Positions 28,683-38,622 of a stretch of DNA of 64,000 nt are shown here, piece after piece; position 1 is the first letter of the stretch, and every line of letters begins with the position of its first letter. Under the pieces are notes generated by a model. The model had not been told where the DNA came from, searched no databases, and saw nothing but the letters and a program-made list of their open reading frames with translations. The position numbers were made by a program, and so were the translations under genes. The DNA comes from Botryosphaeria dothidea (lineage: Eukaryota > Ascomycota > Dothideomycetes > Botryosphaeriales > Botryosphaeriaceae): assembly GCA_011503125.2 (NCBI GenBank), contig WWBZ02000051.1:1-64000 (forward strand), written 5' to 3'.

Positions 28683-30560
28683 CTATCCAAATGCCCAGAA
28701 TGCTGCCGCTCTTACCTTTGCCAAGTTCTCCGTCCACTTCCTTCTGGCTCTCTCCTCAGCATCACCCATCCCCCCAGCTGCCTGAGTCTGTGCCGGCAGC
28801 GACGCGCTCAAGCTCACCAGCATTTCCATCATTACCGTCCCCGCTATCCTGCACACACTTGTATTCAGCCAGTCCAGTAGCACGAGGCATTCTCCCAACA
28901 GTTCCTCGACCATTAATGGCGAATCTTCCCGTCCTCTTCTCCGCTGTGCCCACGCATCTCGCAGTACCCGATGCTGGCACTGCCGCATATTCGCATCGAA
29001 GCCGGAGATATCGCCCTCACGAGCGGCAGAACCGAGAGCCAGTAAGAGCGTGCTGTGCGTTTCGTGCGCGTGTGGGTCGATGCGTGACGCGGTGACCAGG
29101 AACTCAGCCAGCTCAAGGAAGAGGTGTGGGGTATGCAGCGGGGAAGGATCAGTCAATGACTGCGCTGCGCGGGCGTGTAGGCAGTCGATGACGGCGGCAC
29201 GGAGATGGAGTGGCGTGGCTGATTCCTCATCTGCTACCGGCGCTGGCAGTGGTTGCTGTGGTGATTTTGCCGGGGCCAGCGTGTTTGAGGCAGGACGATG
29301 ATACACCGTCTTGTGCGCGGGTGGATCTGGTGCTGTGGTGTTGGCTGCTTCAGCGCAACGGGCAATTGCAAGTTCTTTGTAGCGCTCGATGTCGCTGAAG
29401 GTCTTGCTTCTTGGTCCGGTGATTGCGCTGTACTGGGCTGGGCCAGAAACATGACGGTCGGGCTGAGAACCAGTTGGATCGCGATGGTGTATAGCCATAT
29501 TCTGAGGTGTAGTCGAGCCCTCCTTGGCTTTATGCTGCGAGCTTTCTCCAGCATCACGCTTGCCCAAGTGCTGCTTTTCGTAATCCGAAATAGCTTCGCT
29601 GACTTTTCGCTTGTGACCATGCATGCCAGGAAGCCTCTTCGTCTCTGTCTCTGTGGGCCGCGTTGGCACAGTGTCTGCAGGAGGCCTGACGCGGCAGAGA
29701 TAGCCACCAGACAAAGACTCTGGAGTGGGCTTCTTGCCGAGACGCTGCATGGTTTCTTTCAAGATGGCACATGGGTCCGTGTGGGCGTGTGCATGGGTGA
29801 CCCCTTTGTCATACGGTGGAGGTTCATTGTCAATGAGGGGGTTCCAAGAAGGGTCTCCCGTCTCTTCGCAAGGGTAACTCTGCCAGAGATTCTTCCCGCC
29901 GCCGAATCCACCACTGAAGGTAGCCTGCAAGTCAAGTTCGGGCGTCTCGACATCGTCCTGGTTGAGAATCGAACGAATGACCTGCAATTCAAGCTCGACA
30001 GTGCCTCGAGACAAATACACATCCAACTCTCGAGCGCCGGCCAAAGACTTCATGGATGATATCAGCCTGGAGCGGACACCGGTCAAAGGCGTCGCCAACG
30101 GCCTCCGGAGTTTGGGCATAACAACGTATGCAGGAGTGCCGAGGGAAAATCTTGCTTGCACGAGACCTTCTCTAAACGCTGCTGGGCCAGCGCCTCGCAG
30201 CTGAGAGAGAGTGGCTTCCGACACACCGCCAGCATCCACGCGGGAAAGATCCAGACGGAGGCGCTCGGCCGGAATGACCAGAAAAATTTCTTTCTTGGAT
30301 CTGTGAAACGTAGATCGAGTGCTAAACGGGAGACAGAAGTTGATGAGAAGACGCTGTCCGCTGCTGGTGGCAGCCCGCCCGATCCACATGACGAGTTTGC
30401 CTCTGTCCGACTGGCCGGCATCCTGCAGGCATCCCACGTTTTGGTACTGTCCACTCGTCGAGTCTCTCCATCCGACCAAGACCGGTTCTTTTACCAGCTG
30501 ATCGAGCGGTGGCTCTCGAGCGTGAATATGAACGTGTGGCGAGGACTCAAATGGCGGCAT
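28683..30560 (-). CDS. Hypothetical protein, 625 aa
   Basis: A single uninterrupted frame from ATG at 30560 (MPPFESSPHVHIH) to 28683. The open frame extends further upstream but with no other ATG. The N-terminal 280 residues look like a folded domain (VLVGWRDSTSGQYQNVGC, MPKLRRPL, GTVELELQVIRSIL). Residues about 290-480 are low complexity with His, Pro and charged repeats and a likely nuclear-type basic stretch (GHKRKVSEA). The last 150 residues are predicted helical (ATPLHLRAAVIDCLHARAA onward). No enzyme motif is visible. It is the only intact gene between the transposon block and 35 kb. Function is unknown. Confidence 0.75.
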   Translation of the reverse strand: MPPFESSPHVHIHAREPPLDQLVKEPVLVGWRDSTSGQYQNVGCLQDAGQSDRGKLVMWIGRAATSSGQRLLINFCLPFSTRSTFHRSKKEIFLVIPAERLRLDLSRVDAGGVSEATLSQLRGAGPAAFREGLVQARFSLGTPAYVVMPKLRRPLATPLTGVRSRLISSMKSLAGARELDVYLSRGTVELELQVIRSILNQDDVETPELDLQATFSGGFGGGKNLWQSYPCEETGDPSWNPLIDNEPPPYDKGVTHAHAHTDPCAILKETMQRLGKKPTPESLSGGYLCRVRPPADTVPTRPTETETKRLPGMHGHKRKVSEAISDYEKQHLGKRDAGESSQHKAKEGSTTPQNMAIHHRDPTGSQPDRHVSGPAQYSAITGPRSKTFSDIERYKELAIARCAEAANTTAPDPPAHKTVYHRPASNTLAPAKSPQQPLPAPVADEESATPLHLRAAVIDCLHARAAQSLTDPSPLHTPHLFLELAEFLVTASRIDPHAHETHSTLLLALGSAAREGDISGFDANMRQCQHRVLRDAWAQRRRGREDSPLMVEELLGECLVLLDWLNTSVCRIAGTVMMEMLVSLSASLPAQTQAAGGMGDAEERARRKWTENLAKVRAAAFWAFG

Positions 30561-30974
30561 CGAGTCAAGTGCAGTAGAAAATGCCTCCTGGAAGAAGATC
30601 CAATGATTAAGCTCCAAAAAGAACAGCACGGGGTGCTGATACACGACGAACGCACGGTTGGTGGGAAGGGCCGGTACACGTCTGAGCAATGCTGCCACGT
30701 AAGAGAGTGGTGCGGCTCGAATAAGGGGTACAACAGAATGATAGTACAGGTTCGCCGACAAGTCGATACAGGACTCTGATGTCCCTAAGAAACGAGACGG
30801 AGCGGTTAAATCAGATGAGGTAAGATCAACGCTGTACTGTGATGGTGAAGGAGGGAGATGTAGTGCTGTCGTGTGTGGACAACACACGATGTTGGGGCAA
30901 GCTTCGCTTGTCCGCTCGGCCCGCCTGCCCCGGGCGTCGTCCTTATCTAGACTAGCTTCTCGCTTACACTAATA

Positions 30975-32628
30975 TTACTTATAATATTTATTAAGGAAAA
31001 TATAACTATCTTTAGAAAAGTAGATAAATCCAATACCAACGCGAGTCGAGAATCCATTGCGCGTAGTAAGGCCTAGAAGTGTTGACTGCGTGTAGTGCGT
31101 TTTACTTAGTGTCGTATTGGCTGCACCGACGGCTACAAGCTCATCCACGTCTCCAACTTCATCGTCGAATCGAAACTCCCCACGAAAGGCAGATACTTCC
31201 AAGAGCCTCACATGTGCGTCCAATGGACCCTCTCCCCACCATGCCACTACGCGCGAGCTCTTGTTCAAGGCCATCCCTGCAACCGAGATACGAAACTTGC
31301 AGGACGGTAGATATGGTCCGAAGAAGTCAAGCTCACCACAACTTAGACTTGGTGGCGTCTGACTTAGAGACTGTTCGAGAAACAGATTGACGTTTATGCC
31401 GGTGTGTTCGCCGAGGTAGTCATCAGGGACGTGTCTCGACGCACCGTTGCGGGCTTCGTTCGCGTTCTTCCAGGTGTCGTGGGACCAAATCCTATGGTCC
31501 GAATCTCCATAATGCCAGTAGACGAGGGGAATGTGGATCTTCATGCGCTTTTCAGGCGCCCGGGAGATGTTCCTCGATAGCCAGAGGCTGTCGGCAAAGA
31601 CGAAGTCGATTGGGCGAACCCATGAAGCCTTGTTATCCACAAGTCAGTCCTCATCTGAACAGATGATGGCTGGAAGGAATGAGAGGTTACTTACCATGAC
31701 CATGTGGAGCATTTCTCGACCAGCTTTCCCGACTGGATTGAGTTGCAAGCTCGCTTCCTAGAGTTACGCGAGGGAGACCAAAGGATGGCTTGGAAGAGTA
31801 AGTCGGGGGAATGCCTTGTGTCTGGCGAATGCTCAGCTCAAAGGCGTCGCCAGACCTTTTAAAACGGTTAAAGATGCCTTCAAAAGCGTTGAACACATCG
31901 TGTTGAAATTTGACTCTTCCTGCGATGGTTCTGCACCGCCCGTTGGTAGTTCTGGGTTTCCACGCCCTTGGTCATATCGCCAGATAGTGGTACGGCGTCG
32001 GGTCAAGGTCTTTCCTGAGGTTCTTGCCCCTCCAGACCGGCCCTGTCCCGATCTGGATGTCATGATCTCATATTTTCGCTTCTGCATAGTCGTAGCCTTC
32101 TTTCAATTGCACTTCACTGCAGTTAAAGAAGGTTTCTTCAGCTGTGAAATATAGGCAACGACGTGACAGACATTGCTCCTGGAATGTCCAGCCTCGTGTG
32201 TTCCAGGTTGACCTCCGTACCTCCTCACACAGGGATGGCAGGCAGATTGAATGATTGAAGATTTCCTGTCTCAGGCGTTAACAATCTTCGTTGGTTCGAT
32301 GGGGTGCCCGGTATGCGGGCTTATCCCTCTCAATCCTGCGTTCGCATCGCTTCCATCCGCGGCAATGACAGTCACCATTGCGTTATCATAGACATCGTCT
32401 ACGCTTCCGATCAGTCGTGACTTGTCGTTTTCATTATCTTGTAGGACACATAGCGTGCCCACCCAAAGGTGTCTCATTCCGATTATCCTGGTCAACTCCA
32501 TAGCGTCACGGACGGTGCGAGGTATTCTTCCGCCTGGGACCGTCGCTCGCCGCGACTCAGACAGACCTCTCGGAGCACTGGGATCCTTGAAATTTTCCTG
32601 CGTAGCAAGGAGAATAGGGTCCTCATCC
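30975..32628 (-). pseudogene. HET-domain pseudogene B
   Basis: On the minus strand from 32628: a HET core lacking its first motif (DEDPILLATQENF, TVRDAMELTRIIGMRHLWVGT, SVDDVYDNAMVTVIAADGSDANAGLRGI) ends in a stop near 32271. A middle block follows (about 31896-31687: AFEGIFNRFKRSGDAFELSIRQTQGIP, a one-base frameshift, then FQAILWSPS... and CSTWSW). The C-terminal frame 31640-30975 (SWVRPIDFVFADSLW through STRVGIGFIY) is typical of HET C-termini. A GTAAGT donor near 31695 may be a real intron. The missing N-terminus, stop and frameshift make it a pseudogene. Confidence 0.7.
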
Positions 32629-33642
32629 TACAGCAGCTGATGGAATTGATCAACCCGAGCAAGCCGCCCCGGCCGTGTGAGTACTTCGATATGGTCTGCG
32701 ATACATCGAAGGGCGGCCATATTGCTATCATGCTTGGACGACTGAAATGTCGGTCGAGGAATGCATTGATGAGTACCGAAAGTTGTCGCCTAAGATATTC
32801 GTTAAGAAGCATCACCGAGTTGATGGCCACGGCCACATGCGGGGTCGGTACGACTCTGCCGCTTTTGAGCAGGGCATCAAAGAAATGCTTGAAAAACTAG
32901 GCTTGCACCAGGATACCTTGCTAGAAGAAGATGTTTCTGACATCCCGCAAAGGGACTGTAAGGTGCAAGTACAAGAACTGACGTATACAGACATCGCGAA
33001 TACTGATCAAGATTTATGAAGGTTCGTCTGCGCCACAGGCGAAGTACATACCGGCACCGTCACATTCTCCAATTACTAATCGACACGGCGCGGCAAACTA
33101 CTTCGCAACATTGCTAAGATTTGGGAGGTCGCGCGCGCGACGTCGGCAGCGCCAACCTTCTTCGAACCAGTCAGCATCGCTAGCAAGACAGTTGGGGATG
33201 GTGGAACAGGTGCGAATAATCTGGTGGACCAGCTTTGGACTGAGGCGAGTGACGTTTCCGGCGGTGACGAGCAGCCCGGGTGGAAACTTGAGGACCGCCT
33301 ACAGTGCTTGGTGTCGATTTGCACGGGTAAATTGCTGCTCGAGCGCTTCGGTACATCTGTCATGAAAGGCGAGGTGCTCGACGCACTGCTGCCGATCGCG
33401 ACCGACACGGAGAACAAGGCGAACGAGTTCGAGAGGGTACACCACGACCTTTTCGGCGCGGCTCCGCGTTCTGCGTCAATGTAGATCAGGGGCTTGAAGA
33501 GGTTGCTCTCGAAGATACGGCGAAGATTTCAGATATTGAGGAGGTCACGCAACGCTATATCGAGACGCAGCGAGCCTTCGAATCCATCCAGGCCTGCGCC
33601 AAACAACTGAAAGCTCGTGGCTGTATGTATCGCCTTGCTTAG
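32616..33642 (+). pseudogene. Patatin-like phospholipase pseudogene
   Basis: Plus strand: LILQQLMELINPSKPPRPCEYFDM, then the nucleophile elbow as DTSKGG where the family has G-T-S-T-G-G, then GHIAIMLGRLK. A one-base frameshift near 32748 leads to MSVEECIDEYRKLSPKIF (32747-33019). After a stop, KIWEVARATSAAPTFFEPVSI and GDGGTGANN follow (about 33110-33220), containing the patatin D-G-(A/G) motif. Another frameshift near 33470 gives the C-terminus QRYIETQRAFESIQACAKQL, ending at 33642. Fungal patatins hydrolyse acyl lipids and often form the effector end of NLR-like proteins. The frameshifts and altered GxSxG rule out function. Confidence 0.8.
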
Positions 33643-33719
33643 CCTTTCTTGCCCGGGAACCTACAACAACGTATGGGTTATCAACCACAGCTACTTCATT
33701 CCGTCCGCCATGCTCTGGG

Positions 33720-34289
33720 TTAAAAGAAAAAAGTCTTTCCCTTATTTCCAGGTTGCTCCGAAATCCCCGGCCCAACTCCTGCCTCCTTCAACTTGTCCTT
33801 CAACCGATTCGCTACAGCCTTGGGATACTCTGGCGTACGAATTTTCGGACCCTTACCCTCCGCCTCCAGCCTACTGGTGATCTCGTTGCTCACCCTGAAG
33901 AACGGGACGGGGAGGTTGGCTTCCGATCCGCATGCCTGCACACATCCTTGGTAAAGCGTCTCAAAGGCTTCGTCACTGTAGCCGCCGCCAGCGATAACGG
34001 CGCGTGGCGGGACAGTAAAGTCGTTCGACCCGACATCTGTGTGGAGAGATGCCGCTGCGGGCGGGGACCCAGATATGATCTGAGGGACTTCTTTCGCTGT
34101 GATCGGGAGATCGTGGCCGGCGTAAACGACTGGTGGTTTGCGATGTCAGATGACCGTTCTGATCCAAATTCTACAAAGCAACAAAGAATTTGGAGACTCG
34201 CCGTCATATTCTGGGAGCATGTTGGCCGTCACTTGGGTAGCCACCTCGCGCGAGGCACCGCAGACGATCACGGGAATAGGGGCCGACAT
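33720..34289 (-). pseudogene. Small conserved fungal protein with one in-frame stop
   Basis: ATG at 34289 (MSAPIPVIVCGASREVATQV) and the frame ending at 33720 are in the same register. Together they make about 189 codons broken by a single TGA near 34147. The start resembles a nucleotide-binding beta-alpha unit (VIVCGASREVATQVT). Later blocks are SLHTDVGSNDF, PPRAVIAGGGYSDEAFETLYQGC, and a basic C-terminus (PEYPKAVANRLKDKLKEAGVG). I recall similar short fungal hypotheticals but no function. No GT-AG pair of usable length and phase removes the stop, so it is probably a recent pseudogene. An assembly error is possible. Confidence 0.55.
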
Positions 34290-34429
34290 TGCAGCTGCAA
34301 ATATGTGTGTAATTGCTTCGAGACTGGGGTTTTTTTAGTGCAGGCAACAAGAGTGGGAAGGCGGATGGGCTTTATCTACGGTCATGTAGTAGAATGTCTT
34401 TTGTAGAGGCTTACGTCACTCTCTCACGC

Positions 34430-35340
34430 GGTGTTGTTTGAAGGATTGGCCATGCGGGGCCGGCGCCACTATGTAAGCGCGTTGCGATTGGATTTTGTCG
34501 GCCATGAACATCAGCCAGAACTCGGGCTCGCTATGCCACAGCTTGGTCAGCAAGAGCTCGCGTAAGCACTAACGGGTACTTCCCAAGGGCAGAGACTCAC
34601 TAAACTCCGTTGCTCTTCTTCGAAATCCGAGTCGTTCCTCCACGATAAGGGAAGCAACCGATATGAACCGGCTCCAATGTAGCCGATCTGGGCCGAGCCG
34701 TAGCTCCCGGCGAGCCAGACAATATGAGGGAGAATCACTACCTGTTGATTAGATCCGGCGCAGCACGCGACAAGCTTGACCAGCACCAGACACAGGTCAG
34801 TAAGGATGTTTTCCTGCAATTAGACACTCCTAAGGATAGCACGAGATTCCCTTTGGGAACGGCAGTATAATCTCCCTTGGATCCAGTGCCACCTCCACCA
34901 TCGCGAGCTGTCGCATAATCCGGTATTGAAGCTTGGACCTTAGACGCTCCTAGATCCTTTCGACACGGCTGGGGCGTCATATCGACTGTCGTGGATATAC
35001 GTCGTCACCGGCAGAAAAATATGGCGATGAATTGGGTGACGATGAAGATTTGAAAAAAGGTGGAATAGCCACAGCCGGCGAAGAAGTGGCGGCAGATGAT
35101 GGACGCAAGACCGGATGCGGAATTGAGAATTGAGTTGATGACAGATATGCGCAGGCCGCGCCAGTAGGTGTTACCAACGATAATCAACGACGTAAAGAAG
35201 CTAGTTGAGAGGTCTTAGATGATGCGCTGGGGGAGAAGGTAGCTTTGGTGTCATCAACGGCAGTCCCACCGATGTCAAGGAGGATGGAGGGAAGATTTTT
35301 CCCGTGATAGACCACTTCATTAAATTCCAAACTGAATATA
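34430..35340. other. Unassigned stretch, possible decayed gene on the minus strand
   Basis: Minus-strand open pieces (34980-34738, 34819-34547, 35187-35005) have several splice-like signals. One piece is hydrophobic (SIICRHFFAGCGYSTFFQIFIVTQFIAIFF) and could be a membrane-protein remnant. I could not join the pieces into a protein I recognise. Confidence 0.3.
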
Positions 35341-35370
35341 AAGAACAAAGACTTATTGGAAAGTATGGAC

Positions 35371-37256
35371 CTAGAGCCGGGCCAATATCTTCATAGTCAA
35401 AGGCTCTAGACCACTCATCAAAGATTCCTCCAGAGGAGGCTCAAACGTAGGCAGCAAATCCACAAATTGCTCCCAGGACTCGTCACTCAGCATCGGTGCC
35501 GTGGAGTATCGTTTTGCCACTGATCCCTCAATCAGACCATCCAAACGCGGGAGCAATTCCGACAGCGCCCTCTCTTCCTGCGCCAGTATCTTCCTTCTCT
35601 TCATTCCCAGATGCTCCACGAACCAGCTGGAACCCCGCAGCACGACTCCCGCCTCGAAGACAGCGACCAAGTCGGGGGATATATTGTGCACAAGAGCGGC
35701 ATCGTATGCAAGGCGGAAGCCAATCGTCTCGACGATGGGCAGAGCCAGGGGAAGGATGTTGTTGTTAAAGTGTTTACCCCGGTGACTGGAGTCACCTGGA
35801 GGAGCATCCTTCCAGATAGAGCGGGCCTCTTCCAAGAGACCCTTCTCATACATCGAAATAAGACTTTCAGGGTTCTGAGATGGTGGGACCGTATACCGTT
35901 CGAGCAGGAGTTCGGAGAGCAGTCCTACTCAAATTGTTAGTAGTTCAGTGTGCAATGATAGGGAGCGATACGAACGGATGCTCAACACCAGAACGTCTCC
36001 CTCGGCAATGGAGTTTCCGCGCATAACTAGCTGGCTACGGATGATGCCGTTGTGCTCAAAGAGACCCTGTGCGCCGCACCGGTCTGATAGCTGGACCAGT
36101 GTCTCTTGCGTCGCACTCGTGATAGCCGCTTTGAAAGCTGTCGCCACAGCGTGTCGAACAGTTTCCTGTCTGGAGGCCACAAACAGTTCGGTGCAGTACT
36201 TCGCAGATGCTTCATACACTGCGGCCTGCGCGAATGCGTGGAGAATGGGGCGTTGCTGTGTTCTGAACTGGATAATTGGAGTCTGTTTGTTGTCTGCGCT
36301 TGTGATAGCGCGGCGCATCGAGTACGCTCCCGCAAGGTACGCCGAGGTCTTCAGCGCGGGGATATTAAGCATAGACAGGGCGAGGGTGCCTACAGCAACT
36401 CGACTTATGATCGAGAGAAAGTGCAGTCGTCCGTTGGCTGGCTTCCCGAGGGATCCCAGAAGAGCACTCGGTGGTAGCCACTTCCGCTCAAACATGGTGA
36501 TGGCGTGGTCAAGGCCTTGACTGCCGGCGCGCCTGGGCAGGACCCTAGTGAAAACACCCTGTTCCATGTTGTTTCCATCATTTAGCATCACCCAGAATGG
36601 TCTGACACCTCTGTCTTCTCCTCTGGCCACTAGCCGAGCAAACACAATAGCACCTCGACGCATTCCGGCAACAGGTATAGCCGGAGGCATGTACTTGGCC
36701 GCCTGTCTGCTTGGCGAATGCAATTCAAAACTCCCGTCAGTCTGTAGCGTGACTGTGGTTTCCAAGTTGGCAGCGTCAAGCCCATGACCGACTTCGGTCA
36801 GCATGAATTGGCCGTTGATATCGAAGCGCGCCAGCTCCTCCAGCAGCAGCTCCAGGTCGGGGTGAGCCTCATGATACTGAGCCAGGGTACCTATGCACAG
36901 GTTGTAGTGGATGCACAATAAGATCATTGCTGAGGTGGACTCCATATGGATGGTATCGAGATGGAATGCCCAGAACTTCGGTGTAAGGTGTAAAATGTCC
37001 TGGGCCGAAAGAGCTAATGGAATCAGCGCTCTGAACCGTGGAAGTTCTTCCTTCAAGTCTTACCATAGTGTCTGCAAATGAGACGCGCCACATCGTACGC
37101 GTTCCGGATTTCCTCTGGTGATGAAAAGGTACATTTTGACCGCGCAATGAAGGGTTCTGCGCTCAGGAGAGTCTCGCTTGTGAGCATTTCTTCGTTGGGA
37201 TCAGATTCTGTTTGATGAATGATGGCATGAGGTTGAAGAAAGCTCGAAAAGGTCAT
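35371..37256 (-). CDS. Acyl-CoA oxidase-like protein, three exons, peroxisomal signal
   Basis: Exons 37256-37064, 37013-35976 and 35924-35371 are joined by introns of 50 bp (GTAAGA, CTGAT, TTAG) and 51 bp (ACTAAC, GTAG) and encode 594 residues in frame. The N-terminus has the ACOX-type LTPKFWAFHLDTI block. The middle carries a beta domain (MPPAIPVAGMRRGAIVFARL). The helical C-terminal half has FLSIISRVAVGTLAL and AYSMRRAI. The chain ends LARL; ARL fits the PTS1 consensus for peroxisomal import. The family oxidises acyl-CoA to trans-2-enoyl-CoA with release of H2O2. It is shorter than standard ~700-residue enzymes, so substrate and even activity need care. It may belong to the divergent fungal ACOX-like group. 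Confidence 0.85.
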
Positions 37257-38622
37257 GATAGAATCCAGTTTTTATGTGTTCGTTGGAAACATGGCTCTGG
37301 AAAAACCCGGCTCTACTTCAGCGGTGCGTCACCAACAGTTCCAGAGTTATTCTCTGTGATGATTCTAACGATACTCTCCTATCGCGCACTAGCGACCATT
37401 TACTGTACCTATTTCGGGCACACGGAAACACAAAAGAGGCAAAAGGATGGAGTGCTCCATCCTTGAGAAAAGAACGCGTGACAGATGAGCTCGCCTTTTG
37501 CCGAGTCCTTCGAATAAACTCCATCCTTATTGGACTGAAGTGCAGCACATATTCACCCCCACGGAAGGACCTAATGGTGTTGTGCGGGTCGAAGGATTCC
37601 AACTCCGAGCTGAAGCACCAGCATTGAAATCCTGAGGCCCATCAGGATGCGTAGGGTAAAACAAGCATTAGAAGCCCATGATCCCACTTATTCCTGGATA
37701 TTGAACAGATTTTGTTCTCAAGTCCGGAAAAAGCGCGATCCTTATATATTGTTTCCATAGCTTGGGTCCAAAAACTACCAGCAGCTCAACTGATTGTATT
37801 CCAGCGTGCGTTGCATCATAACGGATCGTCCATATCTTTGTCGTAAGCCCTTAGCTGAGTGAGAAATATGCCGTCAAGAATGGCGAGCAATCTTGACAAG
37901 GCTGAGACAGCTGGCACATTTCGCTCTTATCAAAGTGATAGTACAGGGGTCGTTGCTGGGATGCTATTTGTGGATGGTGGAAGCGACTCTACAGTCACAG
38001 CTCCCTCGGCAAACACCAACCCAACAAATCCTAGTTACATCAGTCTCAAATCTGAACATTTCAGTCAATTAAAAATAGAAGTACCGTAATTGCGAGCTGC
38101 AAATGCTCGGACTCTGCAACAGGGTCTTTGAACCCAGAATATCTCGACTTTAATGTCAGCTGTGTTGAAGAAACTTACGTCGCACATTAAGAGCCGAGAT
38201 ATGGTGCCATTGATGATTATTTTCTGGCAGGAGCACATCAAATGCCACAATGAGTGAGATCGCTCCTCTTTTCAATTCGAGCGAGGCAAGCGATATGAAG
38301 CGCCCGCAAGATGGAGCGTTTGCCGGCCTCTTACGGAGACATGTTGCAGCCGTGTTATCACTAAAAGACAAAAGAAAATCTGATGGAGACCGCTTTAGGG
38401 AGTGGAAACATTGAAGAAGTCGTCTAGACGAACACTGGCCCAGTATAAAAGTCAGAGCCTGCGCAATCACCACAAGAGAGGTGATTAGGCCGCCACCTTT
38501 TTGCCGTCAGGGCCTTTGTAGCAGAGCGAGCACAGGCACTTGTTACAACACTTCCATTGAAGTTCAATTTAAACAAAGGTCATTGCCACTAACCACCGGC
38601 GCCACAGAGTAGGTTGTATACT
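37257..38622. other. Intergenic, nothing firm
   Basis: Open frames up to 117 codons on both strands lack domains. A short plus-strand frame at 37859-38089 is Ser/Thr-rich with no recognisable fold and is not called a gene. Confidence 0.4.

Noticed and set aside
29298..30059. Plus-strand 253-codon frame opposite the 28683-30560 gene
   Set aside because: The minus-strand frame is longer and has domain-like organisation. The plus frame is a shadow.
32469..32900. Single long plus-strand frame as an independent gene
   Set aside because: Only its second half matches patatin. The first half is antisense to the HET core, so it is not one gene.
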